Origin: Opitutaceae bacterium UBA4094 | Lineage (GTDB): Bacteria; Verrucomicrobiota; Verrucomicrobiia; Opitutales; Opitutaceae | Direction of reading: 5' to 3' | Assembly: GCA_002382525.1 (NCBI GenBank) | Contig: DFYA01000015.1 | Location: forward strand, 4,993-16,504 | DNA length: 11,512 nt | Part shown: in pieces, positions 1-7,399 of the stretch | Layout of the letters: every line of letters begins with the position of its first letter | How positions within the stretch are numbered: the first letter of the stretch is position 1 | Notes under the pieces: model-generated | Database searches by the model: none | Told to the model about the DNA's origin: nothing | What the model saw: the letters and a program-made list of their open reading frames with translations, nothing else | Position numbers and translations under genes: made by a program

Positions 1-6
1 TGGAGT

Positions 7-42
7 GAACGGCGCGGGCACGAGGACGTGCCCGCTCCGTTC
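7..42. terminator. Long GC-rich hairpin downstream of recJ
   Basis: Arms at 7-22 and 27-42 form 16 paired positions with a single C/T mismatch (13 against 36) around a 4-base loop AGGA; T6-A43 can extend the stem by one pair. This is far more stable than expected by chance. No run of T follows on either strand, so it is not a canonical intrinsic terminator. It could act as a 3'-end stabiliser or bidirectional terminator for whatever lies to the left and for the recJ transcript arriving from the right, or be a member of a repeat family. The hairpin is seen directly; its role is inferred. Confidence 0.5.
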
Positions 43-150
43 AAACATCGGAAGCGCCGGGGTGGCTTGCGCATAAAACGACACGCCGTTCGCGCCGGGA
101 CCTCGAGGAGAACCCTTCAGGCCGGGTGCGTCATGGAGCAACTTGGTGCC

Positions 151-205
151 GTCTACCGCTGTGATCGCGAGCAAGCTCGTTCCCACCCTACCGCAGGCCA
201 TGGCC
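151..205. repeat. REP-like palindromic element
   Basis: On the minus strand this reads GTGGGAACGAGCTTGCTCGC followed by GATC, with the self-complementary core CGAGC-AA-GCTCG at 168-179 and a perfect 10-base palindrome GGCCATGGCC at 196-205. From memory, the first string differs by one base from the abundant Pseudomonas REP consensus that starts GTGGGAGCGAGC. It lies between the recJ stop (233) and the hairpin at 7-42, a usual place for REP elements, which sit after genes and can protect or end transcripts. Only one copy is visible in this window, so being a repeat family is an inference. Confidence 0.4.
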
Positions 206-232
206 GCTTCCCGTGGTTATGCTCCTGCCTAC

Positions 233-1948
233 CTACTCGCTCGGGCGCCAATCGACCAACTCGAGCTGCAGCAGCTTGCGGTCGTTGAAATGGTTCCACG
301 CGAGTTCGACCGCAAAGTCGAGAGGCACGCCCACTGGGGGCAACCGCTGCGCCATTTTCCAAGCGACTCCGAACAACCGGCGTCCGCGCGAATCATCGAA
401 ATGGAAACGGAAATGCGCTTGCTTAAACACCTCCGGTCGCGAACGCAGCACCACGCCGCGCACACCGAAGATCGGCTCCGGATTGCCTTGGCCGAAGGGT
501 TGCAGCGACTCCAATTCATCCATCAACGACTCGCGGATTTGATCCGGCGTGAGCCACGCGGAGATCGTCAAGATCGGCTCGATCAGATCGCCGCCTGCCG
601 CCGTGCGCACTGCCTCGGCGAAACGCGCGCGGAAGGCATCGAGATGGACCTTCTCCAGCGCGACACCCACCGCCATCGGGTGGCCACCCCAACTCGTGAG
701 GTGCTCCGCGCAGAAGCCAAGCACCTCAACGAGGTTCACGCCGTTGACGCTGCGGCCGGAGCCTTTGGCGAACGCGCCTTCGTTGCCGAGCACGACGCAA
801 GGCCTGTTGTATTTGCGGGTGACGCGTCCGGCCACGATACCGACCACGCCTGGGTGCCAGTTTTCACCGAAGAGAACGATGCCGGGCCACGTCGAAAACT
901 CGGTCTCGATCATGCGTTCGGCCTCCTCGGTGATGAGGCGCTCGATATCTTGTCGTTCCCGATTGAATACATCGAGCTGCTGCGAGGTCTCGCTGCAAAA
1001 CTGATCGTCGTCGCTGAGCATAAGCTCGACGGACAACGCGGCGTCGGCAAGGCGCCCGCTCGCGTTGATGCGCGGCCCGAGGCGGAACGAGATGTCGACC
1101 GGATTGATGCCATTGTCGGGCTTCACTCCGGCGATCTGCATCAAGGCGCGGATGCCGGGCCGTTCGCAGGCTTGGAGGATGCGCAAGCCGTAGCGGGCAA
1201 TGATGCGGTTCTCACCGGTGAGCGGCACAAGATCGGCGACCGTGCCCATCGCCGCAAGATCGAGGTAATCGCGTAATTTGATACTGTGCGCCACGGGATG
1301 GTTCTCCGCGCGCAACATCTTGAGCAAGCCGTGGGCAAGCTTGAACACGAGGCCTACGGTGCAGAGGTGGCGCCACGGTTCATCACCTTCGCAACCGTGA
1401 ACGTGCGGGTTGATGAGCAAGCATTGCTCCAGCGGTTTCTCCTTGGAGCGGTGGTGATCGATTACGATCACCTCGATGCCCTGCGAAACGAGGTAATCGA
1501 CCTCGGCCTGCGAATTGGTGCCGCAGTCGAGCGCTATAAATATCTGCGGTTTGCCCCGTTCCAACGCGCGGTCGATCGCGCTGCGCGAGAGGCCGTAGCC
1601 GTCCTCCATGCGCCGAGGGACCACGAACCGCGGTTGCGAGCCGAAGCGGCGGAGGATGCTCACGAGGAGCGTGGTGCTGCTCACGCCATCGACGTCGTAG
1701 TCGCCGAGCACGACGATGTCTTCGGCGGACTCGATGGCTTTGCGCAGGCGCGCGGCCACCGCCTCGACGTTGGGCAGGAGGAACGGGTCGTTGAGGTGGG
1801 CGAGTGTCGGCCGGAGGAAGCTCGCGGCGGCGGCGGGATCGCCGAGTCCACTGCGAAGCAGCAGCTCGGCGATCACGGGGCTTACGCGCGCGTGTCGGCC
1901 CAACGCCTCGACCTCATCGGCCGGGGACGGCTCATAGGTCCAAAGCAT
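233..1948 (-). CDS. recJ: Single-stranded-DNA-specific exonuclease RecJ
   Basis: A 571-residue protein, close to the usual RecJ length (about 577 in E. coli). RecJ is a cytoplasmic, metal-dependent 5'-to-3' exonuclease on single-stranded DNA that acts in RecFOR recombination, mismatch repair and base-excision repair. The DHH-family motifs appear in order: DYDVDG at 83-88, DCG at 141-143, DHH at 164-166 and GTVADLVPLTGENR at 235-248. These are followed by RINASGRL (293-300) and the DHHA1 domain with GSGRS and GGHPMAVG (421-428), then the C-terminal OB-type domain after FGQGNPEPIF (485-494). All metal-binding motifs are intact, so it should be active. The ATG lies 21 bases after the secDF stop, which suggests co-transcription. 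No Shine-Dalgarno sequence precedes it. The stop is TAG at 233-235. Confidence 0.96.
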   Translation of the reverse strand: MLWTYEPSPADEVEALGRHARVSPVIAELLLRSGLGDPAAAASFLRPTLAHLNDPFLLPNVEAVAARLRKAIESAEDIVVLGDYDVDGVSSTTLLVSILRRFGSQPRFVVPRRMEDGYGLSRSAIDRALERGKPQIFIALDCGTNSQAEVDYLVSQGIEVIVIDHHRSKEKPLEQCLLINPHVHGCEGDEPWRHLCTVGLVFKLAHGLLKMLRAENHPVAHSIKLRDYLDLAAMGTVADLVPLTGENRIIARYGLRILQACERPGIRALMQIAGVKPDNGINPVDISFRLGPRINASGRLADAALSVELMLSDDDQFCSETSQQLDVFNRERQDIERLITEEAERMIETEFSTWPGIVLFGENWHPGVVGIVAGRVTRKYNRPCVVLGNEGAFAKGSGRSVNGVNLVEVLGFCAEHLTSWGGHPMAVGVALEKVHLDAFRARFAEAVRTAAGGDLIEPILTISAWLTPDQIRESLMDELESLQPFGQGNPEPIFGVRGVVLRSRPEVFKQAHFRFHFDDSRGRRLFGVAWKMAQRLPPVGVPLDFAVELAWNHFNDRKLLQLELVDWRPSE

Positions 1949-1969
1949 CGGCGATGATGGGTCGCCGGG

Positions 1970-4519
1970 TTATTGCGAGGCCTTGCTGGTGGCGTCCCAC
2001 TCGTAGGTGGGCTTTACGTCGTGGCTCTTCTCGACATGGCGACGGTCGCCCTTGTGCCACCAGTAAAACACGGGGCTGGCGATGAAGAGGGAGGACAACG
2101 TGCCGACGAGAACGCCGATAATCAACGTGACCGCGAGGTCGTTGATCTCACCGCCAGCGACCACGGCGAGGACGATCGCCGTGACCAACGTGGTGCCGCT
2201 CGTGATCAACGTGCGCGAGAGCGTGAGGTTCAACGAACGGTTGATGATGTCGCGCAGGCGCGCCGTGGGATCCGTTTTGAGTTCTTCACGGATGCGGTCG
2301 AAGATGATGATCGTGTCATTGATCGAGTAACCCACGATCAGCAAAATCGCGCCGACCATCGCCGCGTTGAACTGGCGGTCGAGCATCACGAAGATGCCGA
2401 TCGTCATGAGCACGTCGTGGATGGTGCAGACGACCGCGCCGATGCCGTAGCCCATTTCAAAGCGGAATGCGACGTAGACGAGAATCAAGACGAGCGACCA
2501 GAAGATCGCCCAGAACGCGTTGACGCGGATTTCCGCGCCCACGCTCGGGCCGACGCGCGATTCGCCCACGACCTCGAAGCCGGCGTCGGGGTGCGCGGCC
2601 TGCAAGGCGGTGACCAGACCGGAGGCTTGGTCGAACTTGGTCGCGATGCGAAGCAGCTCCACGTCGGAACCGATCTCCTGCGTGTAGGAGGCGGTCACGT
2701 CCGTGAGCCCCGCAGCGGCGGCGACTTGGTTCACCGCAGAGATGTCGAGGCGTTCTTTATACGACATCGTGACTTGGTCGCCGCCCGTGAAGTCTTTCCC
2801 GTAAATCGCCTCGCCCTTGTAAAGAACGACACCGATTCCGACGGCCACGATCAGCCAAGATGCAATGAACGCGGGGCGCGCGAACTTGAGAAAATCGAAC
2901 GAGGTTTTGTCCAACAGCGTGAACATGCGGAAGCGCTTCACGAGACCGCCGTGGATCACGAGGTCGAGGAAGAGGCGGCTGATCACGAGCGCGGAGAACA
3001 TGGTCGAGAACAGACCGATCGCCAAGGTGACGCCAAAGCCCTTCACCGCGCCGGTGCCGAGGGCGACCATGATGCCTGCAGTGATCAGCGTCGTCAGGTT
3101 GCCGTCGAGAATCGCCGAGAACGCTTTTTCGAAGCCGGACTCGAAGGCGTTGGGCAAGGACTTGCCGAGCTTCAGCTCCTCGCGAATACGCTCGAAGATG
3201 AGGATATTGGAGTCCACCGCCATACCGATGGTGAGCACCAGGGCGGCGATGCCGGGCATGGTGAGCGTGGTGCCGAGGCTCGCGAGCAGACCGAGAATGA
3301 TCAGAAGATTGAGCGCCATCGCGCAGACCGCGAGGAACCCGCCGGAGGTGTAGAAAACGATCATGAACGCGGCGGTGCAGCACAGGCCGATGATGAACGC
3401 GAGACGCCCGCTGGAGATCGACTCCGCAGCGAGCGTGGGACCAACCTCGTATTGCTCCTGCACTTTGAGGGGCAAGTCGAGGGGGTTGTTGAGCACGTTG
3501 GCGAGTTCGATGGCTTCGCGTTGCGAGAAGCCGCCGGTGATCTGCGCGACGCCGCCAGTGATCGCACCGTTGATGTTCGGCGCGGAATAGAGACGACCGT
3601 CGAGAACGATGCCGAGCAAGCGCCCAACGTTGGCGGAGGTCACTTCGGCAAACCGTTCGGCGCCTTCGGCGTCAAAAGCGAGTTGGATCTCGTAGCGGCC
3701 ATATTGGTCCATGCGGACCCCGGCATTCTCCACGTTTTTACCCGTCATTTCCGCGATGCGTTTCACCACGTAGTAGCGGGTCGTCGTGCCGCTTCCGTCT
3801 CGGGCGTCATCCTCAACCGTGAGGATTTCGAACCCCGGGGGCACGTCATCGATGAAGGGGGCGTCGCGCATCGGGCCAGTGCCCTCATGCACGAGACGGA
3901 ACTCGAGGCGCGCGGGTTTTTGGACGCTGTTGACGATCTCCGGATTATCACGGGTGTTGACGCCCGGGAGCTGCACCTCGATGCGGTTGTTGCCGACGGC
4001 GCGGATGATGGGCTCGGCTACGCCGAGACCGTTGATGCGATCCCCGATGATCTCGATGGCCTTGGAGAGTTTCTCCGCGCGCTCGGATTCGTGCAGGTTG
4101 GCAGTCTCGGGGGTCTCGGCGGTCTCAAGCGTGAACGCCACGCCGCCGCGAAGATCGAGGCCGAGCTGGAGCTTGCCTTTGGACTCCGCGAGCAGGTGGT
4201 CGAGCAGGATGGTGTTGCGCTTTTCGATGTTACGCAGCGAGGCCTCGATCGGGAACTGCGGGAAATATTGGGAGAGGTCGATGCGACGCTCCCGGGCGAT
4301 CTGTTTGAGCGCGACGAATACGCTCTGGGATTGCTGTGGGTTGGCGGCGACGCGATCGGAGGCTTCTTTGAGGAGCGCCGCGAACTCGGCGGGCTTGGCC
4401 TGCGCTTTTTCTTGGGCGAACTCGGCAAAGGGCCGGTCTTGGAGCGGGATCAGGGAAGAGACGGCCCAGATGACAATGATCACGCTGAGCGTCAGCTTCC
4501 AGAAGTTGCGTTTGAACAT
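1970..4519 (-). CDS. secDF: Fused protein translocase subunit SecDF
   Basis: An 849-residue inner-membrane protein that joins SecD and SecF in one chain, as in B. subtilis, though longer than the roughly 740 residues there. SecDF uses the proton motive force to help complete export through SecYEG. The SecD half has TM1 at about 8-24, the family motif LGLDLRGG (119-126), a large periplasmic P1 region to about 365, then TM segments; GMAVDSNILIFERIREE at 432-448 carries the conserved Asp436 and Arg444. The SecF half starts near 545, has GKDFTGGDQ (574-582) after its first TM and the matching GYSINDTIIIFDRIREEL at 730-747. About 12 TM segments are expected, two sets of six. It follows yajC (186-base gap with a hairpin) and precedes recJ by 21 bases. 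The start is the ATG at 4517-4519, in front of a short basic N-terminus and TM1. The C-terminus after about 822 is polar and cytoplasmic. Confidence 0.97.
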   Translation of the reverse strand: MFKRNFWKLTLSVIIVIWAVSSLIPLQDRPFAEFAQEKAQAKPAEFAALLKEASDRVAANPQQSQSVFVALKQIARERRIDLSQYFPQFPIEASLRNIEKRNTILLDHLLAESKGKLQLGLDLRGGVAFTLETAETPETANLHESERAEKLSKAIEIIGDRINGLGVAEPIIRAVGNNRIEVQLPGVNTRDNPEIVNSVQKPARLEFRLVHEGTGPMRDAPFIDDVPPGFEILTVEDDARDGSGTTTRYYVVKRIAEMTGKNVENAGVRMDQYGRYEIQLAFDAEGAERFAEVTSANVGRLLGIVLDGRLYSAPNINGAITGGVAQITGGFSQREAIELANVLNNPLDLPLKVQEQYEVGPTLAAESISSGRLAFIIGLCCTAAFMIVFYTSGGFLAVCAMALNLLIILGLLASLGTTLTMPGIAALVLTIGMAVDSNILIFERIREELKLGKSLPNAFESGFEKAFSAILDGNLTTLITAGIMVALGTGAVKGFGVTLAIGLFSTMFSALVISRLFLDLVIHGGLVKRFRMFTLLDKTSFDFLKFARPAFIASWLIVAVGIGVVLYKGEAIYGKDFTGGDQVTMSYKERLDISAVNQVAAAAGLTDVTASYTQEIGSDVELLRIATKFDQASGLVTALQAAHPDAGFEVVGESRVGPSVGAEIRVNAFWAIFWSLVLILVYVAFRFEMGYGIGAVVCTIHDVLMTIGIFVMLDRQFNAAMVGAILLIVGYSINDTIIIFDRIREELKTDPTARLRDIINRSLNLTLSRTLITSGTTLVTAIVLAVVAGGEINDLAVTLIIGVLVGTLSSLFIASPVFYWWHKGDRRHVEKSHDVKPTYEWDATSKASQ

Positions 4520-4596
4520 GGTGGATTTGGTTTAAAAATTGAAGGGGTCGCACGGCTGCCAAAAGGACGAGCGCGCATGCATGTAAGGACGGGAAA

Positions 4597-4625
4597 GCCG
4601 CCTTGCGTTAAAACGACAAGGCGGC
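4597..4625 (-). terminator. Hairpin between yajC and secDF, possible weak terminator or attenuator
   Basis: A perfect 9-bp stem (4597-4605 with 4617-4625, GCCGCCTTG/CAAGGCGGC) is extended inward by CG(TT)/(AA)CG past one unpaired base. Read on the minus strand, the direction of yajC to secDF, it is followed by TTTCCC, only three T residues, so any termination should be partial. On the plus strand the flank is GTGAAAAAC. Its place in the 186-base yajC-secDF gap suggests tuning of secDF/recJ expression relative to yajC, or a 3' boundary for a separate yajC message. The hairpin is seen directly; its role is inferred. Confidence 0.5.
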
Positions 4626-4705
4626 GTGAAAAACGACGCGGACTGGCCTGGGGTATCCCGGGGGCACGGGAGCGGATGCTTTCAGACAGACAACTAGGCG
4701 CCGGA

Positions 4706-5029
4706 TCAACCGGATTTCTTTACCAGCGCGTGAATGAAGGCTTTGCCGATCTCGACCTTGGTGCCGTCGGCGATGCGAATAACGAAGCGGTCGTCCTTCT
4801 TGTTGGTGATCTCGCCGTAGATGCCGCCAGCGGTGATGACCTCGTCACCCGTGGTGAGGGCGTCCAACATCTTGGTGTGCTCCTTCTGCTTTTTCCGCTG
4901 CGGAGCGATCATCAGGAAATACATCGCCGCAAAGATCAGGATAAACGGCAGAAAACTCATCAGGCCGCCTTGGGGACCGGGAGCGGGTTGCTGGGCAAGC
5001 ACGGACTGGACATCTGCAAGTAAGGACAT
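4706..5029 (-). CDS. yajC: Sec translocon accessory protein YajC
   Basis: A 107-residue small membrane protein with a typical YajC layout: a short N-terminus, one hydrophobic segment at about 26-42, then the basic stop-transfer stretch APQRKKQKEH and a cytoplasmic domain with GDEVITAGGIYGEI (61-74) and VEIGKAFI. YajC binds SecDF and so associates with the SecYEG channel; its loss is mild in E. coli. It is the first gene of the minus-strand group yajC-secDF-recJ. The N-terminus has an extra Pro/Gly/Gln-rich stretch (QQPAPGPQGG, 13-22) before the TM segment. The start is the ATG at 5027-5029; no Shine-Dalgarno sequence is seen upstream. Confidence 0.95.
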   Translation of the reverse strand: MSLLADVQSVLAQQPAPGPQGGLMSFLPFILIFAAMYFLMIAPQRKKQKEHTKMLDALTTGDEVITAGGIYGEITNKKDDRFVIRIADGTKVEIGKAFIHALVKKSG

Positions 5030-5132
5030 GGTTGTGATTTCGTGTTGTGGTTTTTGGAAAATGAAACAGCTACATAACCGCTTCCGACTTTACGAAAGCA
5101 AGCCATAACCCAGCCCGACTCCTCTCCCTCTT
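5030..5132. promoter_or_regulatory. Divergent intergenic region between yajC and speA
   Basis: This 103-base gap must supply promoters for both divergent transcripts and is AT-richer than the flanking genes. On the minus strand, TTGCTT (5096-5101) lies 18 bases from TTATGT (5072-5077), a weak sigma70-like pair pointing to yajC. On the plus strand TACATAA (5071-5077) is a poor -10 candidate for speA. No convincing operator palindrome is present. The assignment rests on gene layout more than on motif quality. Confidence 0.35.
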
Positions 5133-7088
5133 TTGAAAAGCAAATCCGCCCCATCCTGGTCCGTCTCACAATCCGAAGAACTCTACGGTTTCAAACGCTG
5201 GGGCACCGGCCATTTCGGCGTGGACACCGGCGGCTTCGTCAACGTCCAACCTCTCGCCGACGGTCGCGAGATCCGCATCATGGACGTCGTCAACGAGGCG
5301 CTCGGCATGGGCTTGAAGGCCCCGCTTGTCATTCGTTTTCAAGATCTCCTCCGGCACCGCGTCACGCAGCTCAACGAGCTGTTTCGCAAGGCCATCAAGG
5401 AAGAGGGCTACGAGGGCGAATATCGCGGCGTGTTTCCCATTAAGGTCAATCAGCTGCGCGAGGTCGTCGACGAGATCGTCGAGGCCGGCAAGGAGTTCGG
5501 CTACGGCCTCGAAGCCGGCTCCAAGCCCGAGTTGATGATCGCCCTCGCCATGCACGAAGGCGCCAACCGCCTCATCATTTGCAACGGCTACAAGGACCAC
5601 GATTACATCCGCCTCGCCCTGCTCGGCCGCAAGATCGGCAAGAAGATCATCATCGTCGTGGAACAACTCGCCGAGGTGGACGATATCATCGCCATTTCCG
5701 AGGAGGTTGGCGTGAAGCCGCTCATCGGTTTCCGTGCGAAATTGCAGACTCGCGGCGAAGGCAAGTGGTCGTCCTCCACGGGCGACAACGCCAAGTTCGG
5801 CCTCAACACCGCCGAGATCCTCTTCGCCACCGAGAAACTCAGAAAGGCCAAGCTCACCCAGTGCGTGAAGCTCGTGCACTTCCACATCGGCTCCCAAGTG
5901 CCGAACATCATCACGATCAAGAACGCCGTCATCGAAGCCACCCGCTTCTATTGCCAGCTCGTGAAGATGGGTTTCCCCATGGGTTATTTGGATTGCGGCG
6001 GCGGCCTCGGCATCGATTACGACGGTTCCCGCACCAACTTCGAGTCGTCGATGAACTACACGATGGCCGAATACGCCCGTGACGTTGTATCCAACATTCG
6101 CGACATCTGCGTGGCCTCCGGAGTGGCCGTGCCCGACATCGTGACCGAGTCCGGCCGCGCGGTCGTCGCCCCTCACTCCATGCTCGTCGTCGAAGTGTTC
6201 GAGCGCATCAACAAGCGCGAAACGCTCGGCGTGCAACACCAGCCCAAGGAGAAACACAAGGTCGTCACCGACCTCGAACTGCTCCTCAAAAACAAGGCCA
6301 AGCTCGGCAAGCTCGAGCGTTTCCACGACGCCATCCAGAAAAAGGAGGAATCGTTCTCCCTCTTTAACCTCGGTTACCTCGATCTCGAAAATCGCGCCGC
6401 CGCCGAGTCGCTTTACTGGCAAGTGTGCGAGCAGATCGCCAAGGAGATGCGCGACTCCGGCTACGTGCCCGAGGAACTGCACGCCCTCGATGCTCTCCTC
6501 GCCGACCAATACGTCTGCAACTTCTCCGTCTTCCAATCGCTCCTCGACCACTGGGCGCTCAAGCAGCTTTTCCCGATTACCCCGCTGCACCGCCTCAACG
6601 AAAAACCGTCGGTCAACGCGATCCTCGTCGACATCACCTGTGACTCCGACGGCAAGATCAGCACCTTCATCGACCTGCAGGACACCAAGGACCACCTGCC
6701 GCTCCACCCGCTCAACGCCAAGCCCTACTACCTCGGCGTGTTCCTGACCGGCGCGTATCAGGACATCATGGGCGACCTCCACAATCTCTTCGGCCGCGTC
6801 AACGAGGTCCACGTCTTCCTCGAACCCGACGAACCCAACGGCTTCTACATTGAAGAGGCATTGGCCGGCAGCCGCGTGTCCGACGTGATCGACGGCGTCC
6901 AATACCAATGGGAAGAACTGTGCCGCAAGATGAAGGCGCAGATCGACGCCGCCACGAAGAAGGATCTCGTCAAACCCCGCGAAGGCGTGCGCCTAGTGGA
7001 GTTCTACGAAGAGCAAATGCGTTCCAAGACCTACCTAAACATCGAGCGCACCCCGAAAAAGAAGCCTGTAGCGAAAAAGAAATCGTGA
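5133..7088 (+). CDS. speA: Biosynthetic arginine decarboxylase SpeA
   Basis: A 651-residue PLP- and Mg2+-dependent enzyme that turns L-arginine into agmatine and CO2, the entry to putrescine and spermidine synthesis. The length matches E. coli SpeA (658). The PLP lysine lies in PIKVNQ (Lys104). LEAGSK (126-131), ICNGYKDHDYIRLAL (149-163), HFHIGSQ (249-255), the phosphate-binding GGGLGIDYDGS (289-299), ESGRA (339-343) and the catalytic Cys503 in CDSDG (503-507) are all present, so it should be active. The start is taken as TTG at 5133: an in-frame stop lies at 5106, no ATG or GTG lies between them, and the family's conserved N-terminal part (YGFKRWGTGHFGVDTGGF) starts well before the first in-frame GTG and ATG. 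The C-terminus ends in a lysine-rich tail (PKKKPVAKKKS). It is probably monocistronic, with divergent yajC upstream and a tRNA gene downstream. Confidence 0.95.
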   Translation: MKSKSAPSWSVSQSEELYGFKRWGTGHFGVDTGGFVNVQPLADGREIRIMDVVNEALGMGLKAPLVIRFQDLLRHRVTQLNELFRKAIKEEGYEGEYRGVFPIKVNQLREVVDEIVEAGKEFGYGLEAGSKPELMIALAMHEGANRLIICNGYKDHDYIRLALLGRKIGKKIIIVVEQLAEVDDIIAISEEVGVKPLIGFRAKLQTRGEGKWSSSTGDNAKFGLNTAEILFATEKLRKAKLTQCVKLVHFHIGSQVPNIITIKNAVIEATRFYCQLVKMGFPMGYLDCGGGLGIDYDGSRTNFESSMNYTMAEYARDVVSNIRDICVASGVAVPDIVTESGRAVVAPHSMLVVEVFERINKRETLGVQHQPKEKHKVVTDLELLLKNKAKLGKLERFHDAIQKKEESFSLFNLGYLDLENRAAAESLYWQVCEQIAKEMRDSGYVPEELHALDALLADQYVCNFSVFQSLLDHWALKQLFPITPLHRLNEKPSVNAILVDITCDSDGKISTFIDLQDTKDHLPLHPLNAKPYYLGVFLTGAYQDIMGDLHNLFGRVNEVHVFLEPDEPNGFYIEEALAGSRVSDVIDGVQYQWEELCRKMKAQIDAATKKDLVKPREGVRLVEFYEEQMRSKTYLNIERTPKKKPVAKKKS

Positions 7089-7096
7089 GCGTCTGC

Positions 7097-7130
7097 GGCG
7101 GGATGAGCTGCGAAACAAATTCGCCCCGCC
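7097..7130 (+). terminator. Weak hairpin after speA
   Basis: GGCGGG (7097-7102) pairs with CCCGCC (7125-7130), and an inner stem GCGAA/TTCGC (7110-7114 with 7120-7124) encloses the loop ACAAA; seven bases on the left arm are unpaired. It starts 8 bases after the speA stop and no T run follows. It may end or protect the speA transcript, but the evidence is modest. Confidence 0.3.
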
Positions 7131-7137
7131 CGGGCTC

Positions 7138-7161
7138 TTGACAATTCCGGGCCGGACAATT
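7138..7161 (+). promoter_or_regulatory. Candidate -35 element upstream of the tRNA gene
   Basis: A perfect TTGACA lies at 7138-7143, 40 bases before the tRNA, a sensible distance for a tRNA promoter. The expected -10 position (about 7160-7166, TTTCCCT) is a poor match to TATAAT. GACAATT occurs twice (7140-7146 and 7155-7161), 15 bases apart. Only the -35 box is well supported. Confidence 0.3.
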
Positions 7162-7183
7162 TCCCTCCGACCCTTCGCTTTTC

Positions 7184-7258
<75 letters not shown>

Positions 7259-7263
7259 CTTTT

Positions 7264-7300
7264 AAGCCCCGGAAATCCTTCGTGATTCCGGGGCTTTTTC
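7264..7300 (+). terminator. Intrinsic terminator of the tRNA transcript
   Basis: AAGCCCCGGAA (7264-7274) pairs perfectly with TTCCGGGGCTT (7286-7296), and TC/GA can add two inner pairs beyond a bulged A. A run of five T residues (7295-7299) follows the stem directly. This is a textbook rho-independent terminator. It separates the tRNA from the two-component genes. Confidence 0.92.
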
Positions 7301-7399
7301 GTGACAATCGAACCCGCGTCTTCACCGGTGCCACCCTTCGCCAACGGCACAATTTCCGTTGCCTGAACACCGGGCAGCCGCACGGTCGGCAATGTAAAC

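Noticed and set aside
28..288. A short 86-codon plus-strand frame in the non-coding start of the window
   Set aside because: It is Arg/Ala/Gly-rich, crosses the REP-like palindrome and runs into the recJ coding end, with no homology that I can recognise.
143..1276. A 377-codon open frame on the plus strand, opposite recJ
   Set aside because: It has no family resemblance and lies wholly against a RecJ with every motif conserved.
1973..5023. A 1016-codon open frame on the plus strand, opposite secDF and yajC
   Set aside because: It mirrors the codon pattern of the real genes; the translation is rich in Asp, Glu, Arg, His and Gly with no domain or membrane pattern, while the opposite strand encodes clear SecDF and YajC.
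5166..6908. A 580-codon open frame on the minus strand, opposite speA
   Set aside because: It is a GC-codon-bias shadow of speA: low-complexity Val/Glu/Asp/Leu sequence with no recognisable motif, against an intact SpeA on the plus strand.
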